A DNA stretch of 64,000 nucleotides from Perognathus longimembris pacificus (GCF_023159225.1 NC_063168.1:52493398-52557397), one strand, 5' to 3'. Counted from the first letter of the stretch, positions 1 to 10,842 are shown. A program made the numbers and translations. The notes: generated from the sequence alone by a model not told the origin.

Positions 1-80
1 TGAGCAAAAAAAAGCCAGGGACAGTGCTCAGGCCCTGAGTCCAAGGCCCAGGACTGGCAAAAACAACAACAACAACAAAA
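1..80 (+). mobile_element. IDL-Geo SINE, right-end fragment
   Basis: The window opens inside the Geo half (TGAGCAAAAA...CAGGACTGGCAAAAACAAC) and its A-rich tail. Confidence 0.75.
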
Positions 81-96
81 AAAAAAGGTAATTTGG

Positions 97-285
97 GCTG
101 GGAACTGGTAGCTCACATCTGAAATCCTAGCCACTCAGGAGGCTGAGATCTGAGGATCATGGTTCAAACCCAGACCATGCAGTAAAGTCTATGAGAATCT
201 TATCTCCTATTAACTAGCAGAAAGCCAGAAGTGGATCTGTGGCCCTGAGTTCAAGCACCAGGACTGTCAACAAAAAGAAAAAGTG
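97..285 (+). mobile_element. B1-Geo composite SINE
   Basis: B1/7SL-like start (GCTCACATCTGAAATCCTAGCC...GGAGGCTGAGATCTGAGGATCA) fused to a diverged, shortened Geo right half. Confidence 0.7.
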
Positions 286-299
286 GTGATTTGGATATA

Positions 300-450
300 G
301 ATCTGCTGGTTTTGATGTGCTGCGATAGCTATGAAAGGTGTTACTCTTGGAGGAAGCTGATGAGCATAAGGAATTGCATTGTGTTGTATTGTGTCACAGC
401 TTTCTATGTATCTGAAATTATTTCAAAATAAAAAAATTTTATAAGAAAAA
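300..450 (+). mobile_element. Possible old L1 3'-end fragment
   Basis: Ends GAAATTATTTCAAAATAAAAAAATTTT, the look of a LINE 3' tail. Family not established. Confidence 0.3.
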
Positions 451-725
451 ATGGGGGAAACTCACATGAAGACTTACAATAACAAAAACTCTGAATATGG
501 TATAAGAAATTTTACATTTAAAAAAAAGGAAATTTTATGTTGATAAACAAAATGCTTTTGAAGATAAACCAAAAAAGAAAAGGTGGAAGACCTAACTATA
601 AACAAGATCTAAAATGTAGATCTTGTTTTTCTAAATTAGAAAAGAAAGGCAAAAGAGAGGACTAAACATATAGTGCATGCATACAAGCCATGCTCATTGT
701 TACTAGTATGAAGAAAACAAAGTAA

Positions 726-950
726 GAGCCAGGCGCTGGTGACTCATACCTGTAATCCTAGCTACTCAGGAGGCTGAGATCTAGAGTACTGTGGTTCAGA
801 GCCAGCCTGAGCAGAAAAGTCCTTGAGACTCATCTCTAATTAAAAGCCAGCCTGTTGATGTAACTCGTGATAGAGCACGCAAGACAACCAAGTAAATGTG
901 AGGCCCTGAGTTTAAGCCCTGATTCTAGCAATAAAAAATACACAAATAAT
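726..950 (+). mobile_element. B1-Geo composite SINE
   Basis: GAGCCAGGCGCTGGTGACTC B1-like start, ATTAAAAGCC linker, then a diverged Geo half. Confidence 0.75.
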
Positions 951-965
951 CAGTGTACAAAAAAG

Positions 966-1047
966 GGCTGGAAGTGTGGCTTACCAGTCAAGTATCTGCC
1001 TAGCAAATGCCAGGCCCTGAGTTCAAAGCCCTGTACCACAAAATAAA
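966..1047 (+). mobile_element. ID-like tRNA-derived SINE monomer
   Basis: tRNA-like A-box region followed by GGCCCTGAGTTCAAAGCCC (B-box-like) and an A-rich end; no second monomer. Confidence 0.55.
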
Positions 1048-1097
1048 GACGTGTTTACCTATTCTCAAAAGGAACTAAGTCAAAGGTGGAAGCAAAA

Positions 1098-1232
1098 CAC
1101 TAGGCATGATGGCACAAGCCTGTAACTCCAGCATTTTAGGAGGCTAGGGCAGGGGGTTTAGAGTTTAAGGCTAGCCTGGACTATACAAAAAGATGAAGGC
1201 TATATATAGCAAGACTCTGAGAAGAAAAAAAG
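1098..1232 (+). mobile_element. B1-like SINE monomer
   Basis: GGCATGATGGCACAAGCCTG start, 'GCCTGGACTATACA' middle and 'AGCAAGACTCTG' end: a 7SL-derived B1 monomer without the Geo half. Confidence 0.65.
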
Positions 1233-1263
1233 TCGGAGAGTGAAACAACAAAATTATTCAAAC

Positions 1264-1421
1264 GGCTGGGAATATGGCCTAGTGGTAAAAATGCTCACCT
1301 CATATACATGAAGCCCTGAGTTCTATTCCTCAGCACCACATATATAGGAAAAAGCTGGAAGTGGCGCTGTGGCTCAAGTGGTAGAGTGCTAGCCTTGAGC
1401 AAAAAGAAGCCAGGGACAGTA
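1264..1421 (+). mobile_element. IDL-Geo SINE, 3' truncated
   Basis: Complete left half and the first part of the right half; it stops after CAGGGACAGT. Confidence 0.85.
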
Positions 1422-1474
1422 CCTATTCAAATGATAATCAATTGTGCCAAGAGATGAGTCTTGAAATGGAGTGT

Positions 1475-1546
1475 GAGAATTGGGGATTTAGCTCAGTGGA
1501 AGAGCCTTACAGTGCAAGACCCTGATTTGGTCCTCAGCTCTCGGGG
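1475..1546 (+). mobile_element. ID element (monomer)
   Basis: GGGGATTTAGCTCAGTGGAAG is the classic rodent ID start (A box); TGATTTGGTCCTCAGCTC is the decayed B-box side. It lies 120 bases before a DHX57 exon. Confidence 0.75.
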
Positions 1547-1582
1547 AAAAAACTAAACTAAAATGGGCTATATATATATACA

Positions 1583-1639
<57 letters not shown>
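1583..1639 (+). repeat. (TG)n microsatellite
   Basis: Nearly pure TG run, after a short TATA/CACA run, ending about 30 bases before a DHX57 exon. It forms part of the polypyrimidine approach to that acceptor. Confidence 0.95.
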
Positions 1640-1641
<2 letters not shown>

Positions 1642-1669
1642 CTTTTTCTTACAAATATCTTTTATCCAG

Positions 1670-4600
1670 GTGAAGACCCCAGAAGGAAAATTTCAGAAGA
1701 CCAGTACTGGAGCTGTCAGAATGCAGCCCAAATCAGCTGAATTGAAATTCGTCACAAAGAATGATGGCTACGTCCACATTCACCCTTCCTCAGTGAACTA
1801 TCAGGTCAGAATGTGGAGTGCTCTTACCTTGACATATGGCCCTTATTTCAGTCAAACCTTGTCCTATCACATGCAGTATCCCACACAATCCCACTGACTT
1901 AAAGAAAGTTGAATCAGTATAAACAGAATGACAATTGGACTATTTCTAGAAAGACCATCTTAAAATTCTGCTCAAAGTAATAGAGTGCTAGCTTTGAGCA
2001 AAAGAGGTCAGGGACAGCACCCTGAGTTCAAGTCCCAAGACTGGTGCAAAAAAGAAAGAAAGATATAGTGGTTCTCTCGTTGGCCTTTTTGTGTGTGTTT
2101 GTGTGTGCAAGAACTAGAGATTGGACTTGAGGACTCATACCTTGCATGGCCTTTTTACTCAAGGCAGGCACGCTTCCACTTGAGCCATACCTCCAATTCT
2201 GAGTCTCACAGACTTTTTTTTACATGAGCTGGCTTTAAATCATGATCCTCAGATCTCACCCTCTTAAGTAGCTAGGATTACAGGCATGAGCCACCAGTGC
2301 CCAGACCCTTTGTCTTTCTTTTCTTACTATAGTGTACACTTCCTGACTGCACCTACATGCTGACCCAGACCCCAAAACTGTCTCTCCAGAGCTGGAGTTT
2401 TCCTGAGCTCTCCTGCTGGACATTATCAGCTGATGTTGCTGTTTTAATGTTCCAAACTCAAAAACTGAAAATTCAAACTCATCATCTCCCAACTCATCCT
2501 TCTCTTCCTGTATTCCCTATCTTGGCAAGTGGCACCAACCAAATGGAACCCTGAAGTCATATAGGCACCTGATTCTTTTCCCCTTACTCTTAATTCAGTT
2601 GACCACCAAATTAGGTAGTGCCACTTTTTTGGCATCTCTAAGGTTTGCCAGCTCTCATCCCCATTGCCACTTCTCAATTCAAACCCCAAATATATGTCTT
2701 TTCCTAGAAGTTCTGCAATCTTACTCCTGGTGGTCTCGCCAACCTGCCAGAATTCTTTACAAAACATATATTTGACCATTCAAGCCTTTTGTTATATATC
2801 TTCATGTATAGAATGTACAAACTCACCTGACTTCGCTTCTATCTATATACCATCTCTCCTACAATCCCCTTCTCTGTCATTCTGTACACTCCAGTAACAC
2901 CCCAACAGTGTCCCCTAATGCCATGCATGATACTGGATATGCTGTGCTCTGTGCCTGGAGTGACATTCTCATGCCTCAGCACACTCCTACGTACCCTTCA
3001 AACTTCCTTAAAAATCATTAACTGCTGGGTGCCGGTGGCTATGCCTGTAATTCTAGCTGTAACTCTAGGCTGAGATCTGAGGATTGTGGTTCAAAGCCAG
3101 CCTACGCACAGACTACTGTGAGACTCTTATCTCTAATTAACCACCAAAAGAAAGCTAGAAGTAGAGCTGTGGTTCAGAACGGTAGAGCAAAAGCAGCTCA
3201 CGGGCAGTGTACAGTGACCCTGAGTTCAAGCCCCAGGACCATCACACACACAAAAAATTTTAATTTAAACATTATACAATGTGAACATGTATTAAAACAT
3301 TACATGATTCATCATGAACATGTATAATTATCTGTTTGTGTTAGTTAAAAATAAGTTCTTGGGTTTTTTTTGGTTGAACTCTGGGCCTGGGCACTGTCCC
3401 TGAGCTCTTCAGTTCAAGGCTAGCACTCTACCACTTGAGCCACAGAGCCACTTCCGGTTTTTTTGGTGGTTAATTGGAGATAAGAATCTCATGGACTTTG
3501 CTGCCTGGGCTGGGCTTTGAACCTCGATCCTTAGATCTCAGCCTCCTGAGAAGCTAAGATTACAGACATGAGCCACCAGCACCTGGCATGTAACTGTTTA
3601 AATAATTGTTGCATGTTAAAAAAATTCCTTTTTTTAACACAAAAAAGTGCCCCTCTCTGCCAGCAAGCCTGGCGCTCAGATGGAAAGTAGTTGGGAGTCC
3701 TTAATAAACAGGTATTTAAATCTACATGACTGATGGGATGTCTTTTATGTAGCCAGTGATATATCACTGTTGTCATCTAAGGCTTCATGTTACAGGTCAG
3801 ACACTTTGAAAGCCCCTATCTCTTGTACCATGAGAAGATCAAAACTAGTCGGGTATTCATCCGAGACTGCAGCATGGTGTCTGTGTACCCACTGGTCTTG
3901 TTTGGAGGAGGCCAAGTGAATGTGCAGCTTCAGAGGGGAGAGTTCGTTGTCTCCTTGGATGATGGCTGGATCCGGTTTGTAGCTGCTTCCCATCAGGTAA
4001 AAGGATAACTGTTGTGTTCTCGAGGCTCGATCCAGGAGGGGCTTTGACAACATTACAACATTCCCCTTAGGAAAAAGAAGAGGGAGAGAAGGGAGGAAGG
4101 AGAGAAAGAAAGAAAAAAGGAGCAAAATAACAAAAAGAATGGGAAAGGGGGCTCCGGTGCCCCCCCCAAAAAAAAAATAATGGGTCTGAATTCTTTTATT
4201 ATCAATTCTTAATTATGGAATCTCTAAAAAACACTCAGAAATATTAAGAAAACTTACTTTAGCAGTTCTACCGTTAGATTTTAACTGATTTATAAGCAAC
4301 TTTTTTGTTTGTTTGGTTTTTTATTTGGCTAGTCCTGGGGCTGAACTCAGGGTCTGAGCACTGTCCTGGCTTCTTTTTGCACAAGGCTAGCACTCTACCA
4401 CTTGAGCCACAGTGCCACTTCTGGCTTTTTCTATATATGTGGTGCTGAGGAATGGAACCCAGGGCTTCATGTATACGAGGCGAGCCCTTTACCACTAGGC
4501 CATATTCTCAGCCCAACATTTTTAAAAAATGAAAAGAAGCCTGGTGCTGGTGGCTCATGCCTGTAATCCTAGCTCCTCAGGAAGCTGAGATCTGAAGATC

Positions 4601-5437
4601 ACAATTCAAAGCCAGCCCTAATTGGAAAGCCCATGAGACTATCTCCCATTAACTACCAAAAAGGACAGAGGTAGATCTGTGGCTCAAATGGTAGAGTACT
4701 ACCCTTGAGCAAAACAGCTCAGTGACAACACCTAGGTTTTGAGTTCAAGCCCCAATTAGGGATTGGCAACAAAACAAAACAAAAAAAGCCAGTGATAAGA
4801 CAGCTATAGTAACCCTATGCCATCAAGATAAGCAGAGTGCCATAAAAGCACTGTATCCTAAAGCTAAAGAGTTTTTTGATTTTCTAACCCATACCATTTT
4901 TAAATTTCCATTTTAATCCTCAATTTTCCTGCTTATTTTAGGGTAAAGTATAGAAGTCAAAACAAGCTTTAATATGGAAAATGCTACATAAAAGCAATAC
5001 TTACAGAATTAACCTTTTCGGTAAATGAGATGTGATAGCACCAGGCATCGAGGTACACATCTGTAATTCCAGTGCTCAGGACGCAGAAGCAGGAGAACCC
5101 GAGTTAGAGTCTGTGCTACATAGCAAGACCCTATCTCTAAATAACAAGAAAGATGGGATAAAAGAGTATATAGATAGGGATCTAAAATTAACATTGGAAA
5201 TCTAAATATTAATCATCATAATTGGGGCATCTCTCCATGATAACCTATTCTCTGTTGTTCCAAGCATCACTTACACTGTAGCCTTCCTTGCAGGTGGCTG
5301 AATTAGTAAAAGAACTTCGTTGTGAACTTGACCATCTCCTCCAGGATAAAATTAAAACCCCTAGCATAGACCTGTGTACCTGTCCTCGAGGCTCTCGGAT
5401 CATCAGCACAATCGTGAAACTTGTCACCACACAATAA
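1670..5437 (+). CDS. DHX57: DHX57, last three coding exons (5' part lies left of the window)
   Basis: DHX57 is a large DEAH-type ATP-dependent RNA helicase (about 1,386 residues in human). Only its C-terminal 159 residues are here. Coding exons are 1670-1804 (45 codons), 3796-3996 (67 codons) and 5294-5437 (47 codons plus TAA). All junctions are phase 0 with AG acceptors and GT donors. Readable landmarks are VKTPEGKFQKTSTGAVRMQ, then FGGGQVNVQLQRGEFVVSLD, then the end CPRGSRIISTIVKLVTTQ. This is the OB-fold/DUF1605-type tail found after the helicase core of DEAH proteins; the ATPase motifs lie outside the window. No earlier exon is visible in 1-1669, which is almost all repeats. The gene runs convergently toward GEMIN6. 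Assignment is from recognised protein sequence and exon phase continuity. Confidence 0.96.
1972..2062 (+). mobile_element. Geo half fragment
   Basis: Right-half-only sequence: GTAATAGAGTGCTAGCTTTG to AAGACTGGTGCAAAAAAG. Confidence 0.6.
2083..2306 (-). mobile_element. B1-Geo composite SINE
   Basis: Reads in reverse as Geo half (CTCAAGGCAGGCACGCTTCCA) then B1 half (GATTACAGGCATGAGCCACC). Confidence 0.75.
2310..3020. other. DHX57 intron, no feature seen
   Basis: Unique intronic sequence. Several open frames of 65-111 codons cross on both strands but none resembles a known protein. Confidence 0.6.
3025..3252 (+). mobile_element. B1-Geo composite SINE
   Basis: GCTGGGTGCCGGTGGCTATG start, CTCTAATTAACCACC linker, Geo half to CCCAGGACCATCACACAC. 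Confidence 0.75.
3362..3588 (-). mobile_element. B1-Geo composite SINE
   Basis: Full composite in reverse, from the Geo end (CTGGGCCTGGGCACTGTCCC) to the B1 start (GAGCCACCAGCACCTGGC). Confidence 0.8.
4321..4514 (-). mobile_element. IDL-Geo SINE
   Basis: Near full length in reverse: GGCTAGTCCTGGGGCTGAAC to CATATTCTCAGCCC. Confidence 0.9.
4538..4785 (+). mobile_element. B1-Geo composite SINE
   Basis: GCCTGGTGCTGGTGGCTCATG start; tail is (AAAAC)n. Confidence 0.8.
5038..5152 (+). mobile_element. B1-like SINE monomer
   Basis: CACCAGGCATCGAGGTACAC start, CTACATAGCAAGACCCTATC end; no Geo half. Confidence 0.65.
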
Positions 5438-5862
5438 TGACCGGTCTTAGCACAGTGCTGGCTACTCACCTGCCTCTTGCTCACCTGGGAGTTACAGCAG
5501 CACTTCTACCTCGCACTGAAGTCTGAGCTGGGGCTGGCCTGCAGTGTGGAGCCCGCTGGGGCTCTACATGGTGAAGAGACATTTTCCACGCTTGGTATTT
5601 CTGACAAGTGGGGACACTCCCGGCACAATTTGGAGTGTCAGTGAAACCCAGCTTCCTGTCTTTTTCTCTGTGATTCTTCTGGACTGAATACAAGTGAATG
5701 TTCAAAACAATGCTGTTTTACTCGATGTATGCTTTTTTCCCCTTTTTATTTTGTATGTCTATATATAATCTTTGTCTTCTATCTCGTGTTTTTAATTGGG
5801 CATGAAAAGAAATAGTGGATGTTTTTGTCCTGTCATAATAAAGGTTCAATTGAAAGGAATCA
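5438..5862 (+). other. DHX57: DHX57 3' untranslated region
   Basis: Unique sequence directly after the TAA. It contains no SINE and ends about 20 bases past an AATAAA signal. The open frames on the opposite strand here show no recognisable protein. Confidence 0.8.
5837..5842 (+). terminator. DHX57: DHX57 polyadenylation signal AATAAA
   Basis: Canonical AATAAA 400 bases after the DHX57 stop codon, the first such signal in this 3' UTR. Cleavage is expected 10-25 bases downstream. Confidence 0.75.
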
Positions 5863-6051
5863 AGACAGAAAAAAAATATATATATGTGAGCAAGAAAAAT
5901 AAAAACCTCATTTTAGGCTATTGACTACTAAGTAAACTTAATTTACTTTTACTCATTAAAGGTCAGCTTAAAAAACAAATTTCATGAGTCTTTTTGGGTA
6001 CTAAAATGTAAGCTGGCCCCACCCGAGACACCCCTATTAAAATTAGAACAG

Positions 6052-6182
6052 ATCCAGGTGTAGGTGGCTCGAACTTGTAATCTAGCTGCTGAGGAGGCTG
6101 AGATTTGAGGATTGTGTTCAAATCTGGTCCAGGCAGGAAAGTCCACGAGGCTCTTAGTTCTAAATAACTATTAAAAAGCCAG
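6052..6182 (+). mobile_element. B1-Geo SINE, left part
   Basis: B1 half and linker; broken off at AAAAAGCCAGAAGTGGC where a second copy starts. Confidence 0.7.
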
Positions 6183-6428
6183 AAGTGGCCGAGCACAGGT
6201 GATTCATACCTGTAATCCTTGATATTCAGAAGGCTAAGGTCTGAGGATAGTGGTTCAAAGCCAGCTCATGTAGGAAAGTCCATGAGACTCATGTCCAATT
6301 AACTACAAACAAGCCAGAAATGGCGCTGTGGTTCAAAGTGGTAAAAACTAGCCATGAACACAAAAGGTCAGGTAGAGCGCCCAGGCCAAATTCAAGCTCT
6401 AGTATGGGTACAAAAAAAAAAAAAAAAA
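6183..6428 (+). mobile_element. B1-Geo composite SINE
   Basis: Complete composite beginning in the linker of the previous copy, ending in an A run at 6412-6428. Confidence 0.7.
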
Positions 6429-6686
6429 AGCCAGAAGCAGAGAACAGAGGTGTGTGTAACTTCAGTGGTAGAGCACCAATCTTGAGTGTCTAGTCCATAA
6501 GTCCAAGACCCAGTACCAGCACAGAGAGACAAACAAAAGTAGAACAGTCTTGTATCTGTCATTCTCTAACTTCTCCACTAAGGAATCTCTTCTTCGTTAT
6601 GAACTCACCAAATCTATTAGTTACATGGCCAGGAGAATTTTACAGGAATTTAAATGTAAATTAAGTGAAATTAAATAGTAATGCAT

Positions 6687-6885
6687 GGGGCTGGGAACAT
6701 GGCCTAGTGGCAAGAGTGCTTGACTCGTATACATGAAGCCCTGGGTTCAGTTCCCCAGAACCACAAATCTAGAAAACGGCCAGAAGTGGCACTGTGGCTC
6801 AAGTGGCAGAGTGCTAGCCTTGAGCAAAGAGAAGCCAGGGACAGTGCTCAGGCCCTGAGTCCAAGGCCCACCACGACTGGCAAAA
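6687..6885 (+). mobile_element. IDL-Geo SINE with target-site duplication
   Basis: Full dimer. TAAATAGTAATG flanks both sides (6672-6683 and 6886-6897), a perfect 12-base duplication. Confidence 0.93.
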
Positions 6886-7005
6886 TAAATAGTAATGGAA
6901 TCAGAATTGTAATGAAGGACAACCATTATTTGAGAGGTACAATTGGCATTGTTGATTGTGTGTTTCAGATTTACAGCCATAAAAATGCCTCCCATGCCAG
7001 GACTG

Positions 7006-7007
<2 letters not shown>

Positions 7008-7045
<38 letters not shown>
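7008..7045 (+). repeat. Poly(A) run
   Basis: About 36 A after GCCAGGACTGGC, the extreme 3' end of an IDL-Geo copy whose body is missing. Confidence 0.8.
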
Positions 7046-7046
<1 letters not shown>

Positions 7047-7138
7047 CCTCCCATGAGACTGAATGTTTTTAACCACCACTTAGGTAAATGGGGCAATAGC
7101 ATTTTGAAAATTAAAACAGAAACGCGTCTGCATTTCTC

Positions 7139-7340
7139 GCTCTCTTTTGGCCAGTCCTGGGGCTTGAACTCGGGACCCGGGTACTGTCCCTAAGTTTCTT
7201 TTGCTCAAGGCTAGCACTCTACCACTTGAGCCACAGAGCCACTTCTGGCCATTTTCTATATATGTGGTTCTGGGGAATTGAACCCAGGGCTTCATGCATG
7301 CTAGGCAAGCACTCTACCACTAGGCCACATTCCCAGCCCA
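7139..7340 (-). mobile_element. IDL-Geo SINE with target-site duplication
   Basis: TCTGCATTTCTC at 7127-7138 and again at 7341-7352. Confidence 0.92.
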
Positions 7341-7352
7341 TCTGCATTTCTC

Positions 7353-7930
7353 TAAACATCAGCATCTGAAAGAGCTGAATGGAAAAATACTGTCAATTTT
7401 AGGATAGTTACTGCAGATTTCATACTATATAGAATCAATAAAACCACTGCACTGGAGTATTAATTTGTCAAAGGACTATTTTAGTTAAGGTTTCAGGAAA
7501 TCTCCTAAAGCTGCTCCCAAATGATCATTATCAAGTATATTTAAGCCATGGTGCATTTGAAGAGCTTAGACCTTTTATTAAAGGCATGAATGTGTGTCAT
7601 CCCTTTGCAGGTAATGCAAACATGCACACAAGACTCACATTACAGAATTGATTAGGCTAAAACCTTTAGAACAGATCAAAAAGAAAGCAATATCTCTTAA
7701 AAAAAAAAACAAAAAACTTTTAAACAAGTCCTGACTCCTGATGCGACAATAAAGCTCATGCTGTCCTAGCTGGTGCCACCTACCCAGACATGGAGCTTTG
7801 AGCTCCAGTGTGCAGTGGGCATATAGCTGGAAGGTGCTACCACAGAACTTCCTACTCCAGAGTGCTGGGAACTAGCACCCTCAGGAGAGCCAGTTCTCAT
7901 ACTGGTCACTTCTAGTCACAGAAAATACAT
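7353..7930. other. Intergenic, no feature seen
   Basis: Unique AT-rich sequence, no recognisable protein, RNA or repeat. Confidence 0.5.
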
Positions 7931-7935
7931 AAATG

Positions 7936-8350
7936 TAGCCTGGTACTGTAGCTCATACTTATAATCCTAGCTATTCAAGATGCTGAGATCTGAGGATTGA
8001 AGTTTTAAGCTAGCCCAAGCAGGAAAGCCCATAGACTCTTATTTCCAATTAACCAGCAAAGGGCTGGGAATATGGCCTAGTGGCTCGTATACATGAGGCC
8101 CTGGGTTCGATTCCTCAGCACCACATATACAGAAAATGGCCAGAAGGGGCGCTGTGGCTCAAGTGGCAGAGTGCTAGCCTTGAGCACAAAAGAAGCCAGG
8201 GACAGTGCTCAGGCCCTGAGTTCACGGCCTAGGACTGGCAAAAAAAAAAAAAAACCAGCAAAAAGCCAAAAGGGACACCATCCTTGAGCAAAAAAATAAA
8301 TTAGGACCAGCACCTCTGCCTTGAGTTCAAACCCCAGTACTGGTACAAAA
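7936..8350 (+). mobile_element. B1-Geo composite SINE, split by a later insertion
   Basis: Left part to 8060 (GCCTGGTACTGTAGCTCATA...TTAACCAGCAAA), right part from 8255 (CCAGCAAAAAGCCAAAAGGG...). An IDL-Geo copy lies between. Confidence 0.8.
8061..8254 (+). mobile_element. IDL-Geo SINE nested in B1-Geo
   Basis: Inserted in the linker of the host SINE with a 10-base duplication AACCAGCAAA (8051-8060, 8253-8262). The left half lacks about 14 bases between its A box and CTCGTATAC. Confidence 0.9.
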
Positions 8351-8470
8351 CAAACAATAAATAGTTGACCAGGCTGGCCTAGAATCTTGGGGCTCAAGTG
8401 TTTCTGCTGAGTGCTAGGACGAGAGGCACAAATACTTCACCTGACTTTGAAGTGTGAAACTCATTTTTGT

Positions 8471-8617
8471 TCTTTCTTGGCTCAAGGTTGGCACCCTACC
8501 ACTTCAGCCACAGCACCACTTCTGGCTTTTTTCTATATGTGTGGTGCTGAGGAATCAAACCCAGGGTTTCATGTACGCAAGGCAAGCACTCTACCACTAG
8601 GCCATATCCCCAGCCCC
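8471..8617 (-). mobile_element. IDL-Geo SINE, 3' truncated
   Basis: Left half complete; right half begins in CTTGGCTCAAGGTTGGCACC. Confidence 0.8.
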
Positions 8618-8999
8618 TAGTGTGATTTTTTTTTTTAATGGAAAGCTTAATACATGGTTTAAGTATGTGTTTCATTGAAGTCTAATCAGAGAACAGCATT
8701 CATACTTGCTCCAAAATCAATTTGCATGGCTGTTTCGTTCTGTCTCAGGAGTGAGACTAGCTTATCATTCTGACATTGATCATAAGCTAACAAAACTTCT
8801 TCCTCCTTGAGTTTCTCATCTGTTTATTATAACTCTGATTTCCTGCAGGGCATGAACTTTGATCTTTATCCTTTTAATCTATATCTGAGCAGTTTAACAA
8901 GATATCCAGCCATAGAATGTGGATCTAAGACATATGGTAAATGTCAGCTCCTATCTAGATAATACTTGAAATATGTTCCTAAGAGGTTATCCTAAATTA

Positions 9000-9091
9000 G
9001 ATCTTGTGAGCTATAATCCCAGCACTTAGAAGACAAACCCGAGAGTAGCAGGTTTCAGGCCAGCCTGGGATATATACCAAGACCCTGTCTT
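9000..9091 (+). mobile_element. B1-like SINE monomer
   Basis: GTGAGCTATAATCCCAGCAC ... AAGACCCTGTCT; its end was split by the following IDL-Geo (resumes at GACCGTCTCAA, 9316). Confidence 0.65.
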
Positions 9092-9276
9092 GGGCTGGGA
9101 ATATGGCCTAGTGGCAAGAGTGCTTGCCTCATACATGAAGCCCTGGGTTCGATTCCCCAGCACCACATATATAGAAAATGGTCAGAAGTGACACTGTGGC
9201 TCATGTGACGGAGTGCTAGCCTTGAGCAAAAAGAAGCCAGGAACAGTGCTCAGGCCCTGAGTCCAAGCCCAGGACT

Positions 9277-9315
<39 letters not shown>
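9092..9315 (+). mobile_element. IDL-Geo SINE nested in a B1 monomer
   Basis: Long uninterrupted A tail (about 37). The duplication AAGACC-TGTCT is shared with the B1 end at 9079-9090 and 9314-9325, slightly diverged. Confidence 0.88.
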
Positions 9316-9317
<2 letters not shown>

Positions 9318-9705
9318 CCGTCTCAATTTTTTAATTAAAGAGCTTGTGGCAGTGTTTGTACAATTTAGACAGCAATTATAATGCAGGGTGTGATTTTCAG
9401 ATGCTGCCTAGGCTGGCCTGGTATGAACTCGCCTGGTGTGCTGTGGAGTTCTAGCTTCCCACTCAAGGTGTTTCATGGGGGTCACCTAGTTCCCATATAA
9501 ATAATGGGTTCCTGTGGGCAGTGAGATTTGTTCACACTACCACCATGATTATTATTAAAGGAGCATGCTGGATTTATCCTCCTAAATCATGCAGAACTTG
9601 AGTATAATCCCCATATGTGTTTTTCCCCATATTTAAGGGCAAACTTGGCTCAAAATATTCAAGCTAATAAACACAAGTGTAGCTATTGCTTTCAGAAGTT
9701 AGATT

Positions 9706-9775
9706 TTTTGGAGGGATGTGCTGGGACTAAGCCCAGGGCCTCCTGCATGCCAGGCAAACTACCCCAGTGCCAGAA
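9706..9775 (-). mobile_element. ID-like fragment
   Basis: TGGGACTAAGCCCAGGGCCT and TGCCAGGCAAACTACCCC are a reversed ID B-box and anticodon arm. Confidence 0.5.
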
Positions 9776-9983
9776 GTTAGATCTGGATTGTGAATCTATG
9801 CCAACCAATATTTGAATACTCACAGTAGTACAGAGCACCCTAGAGGAAACAGCTAATACAATTTCTTGTCACAGCAATGTTTTTAGACTGTTTGGGGTGA
9901 TAGACTTCTTCCACGTCTTTTGGTCTTATAAATGTAAAACAGTAATGATGAGATGAACAGTTAACTATTTAGGCTTAGAAGCT

Positions 9984-10177
9984 GGGGCTGGGAATGTGGC
10001 CTACTGGTAGAGTGCTTGCCTCACATACATGAAGCTCTGGGTTTGATTCCTCAGCACCACATATATAGAAATAAGCCAGAAGTGGCACTGTGGCTCAAGT
10101 GGTAGAGTGCTAGCCTTGAGCAAAAAGAAGCCAGGGACAGTGCCCAGGTCCTGAGTTCCAGCCCCAGGACTGGCAAA

Positions 10178-10195
<18 letters not shown>
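9984..10195 (+). mobile_element. IDL-Geo SINE
   Basis: Full dimer with an A tail that grades into an (AT)n run. It is the left arm of an inverted SINE pair. Confidence 0.9.
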
Positions 10196-10217
<22 letters not shown>

Positions 10218-10221
10218 TATA
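10195..10221 (+). repeat. (AT)n microsatellite
   Basis: Pure TA run grown from the SINE tail. Confidence 0.9.
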
Positions 10222-10235
10222 GTTTTACCATAAAT

Positions 10236-10454
10236 TTTTTGTTGTTTTGCTTTTTTTTTTTTGGCCAGTCCTGGGGCTTGGACTCAGGGCCTGAGCACTG
10301 TCCCTGGCTTCTTTTTGCTCAAGGCTAGCACTCTGCCACTTGAGCCACAGCGCCGCTTCTGGCCATTTTCTGTATATGTGGTGCTGGGGAATCGAACCCA
10401 GGGCCTCATGTATATGAGGCAGGCACTCTTGCCACTAGGCCATATCCCCAGCCC
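10236..10454 (-). mobile_element. IDL-Geo SINE with target-site duplication
   Basis: TACCATAAAT at 10226-10235 and 10455-10464. Confidence 0.92.
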
Positions 10455-10842
10455 TACCATAAATATTTTGAAGTCACTTATTTTTTTAAATATGAACATA
10501 CAATTTGTGTATGATTAACAATGCCAATATGATTTGTATATGATAGTTAACAATGCTAATATTTGGCACTATGAAACTCAAGTTATCAAGGCTGGGCACA
10601 TATTTAAGACATCTAATATGTACACACCCTTACCTTATCTTTGTGCTAATTGAACAAAGTCTAAACCTACTAGACCTAGGCCAAGATGCTACAACAGAAA
10701 CATGGTTTTAAAAGGGGGAAGAGTAATAGAGCACTATATGAGCGTGATTGGACAATGTTTAAATCTACTTAGGAAAGGTAATTTCTAGACTCAGTGTAAC
10801 TCTTCTTTTCGACATTTGGAACCAGAAAAATCCATTTATATA

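Noticed and set aside
1586..1669. Cys-Val repeat peptide in frame with the DHX57 exon
   Set aside because: It is the (TG)n run in the intron read in frame; the acceptor AG at 1668-1669 sets the exon start.
1..1669. An additional DHX57 exon before 1670
   Set aside because: Almost all SINE, ID and B1 sequence; no frame matches DHX57.
6720..7193. 157-codon frame with a run of lysines
   Set aside because: Translation of an IDL-Geo copy and poly(A).
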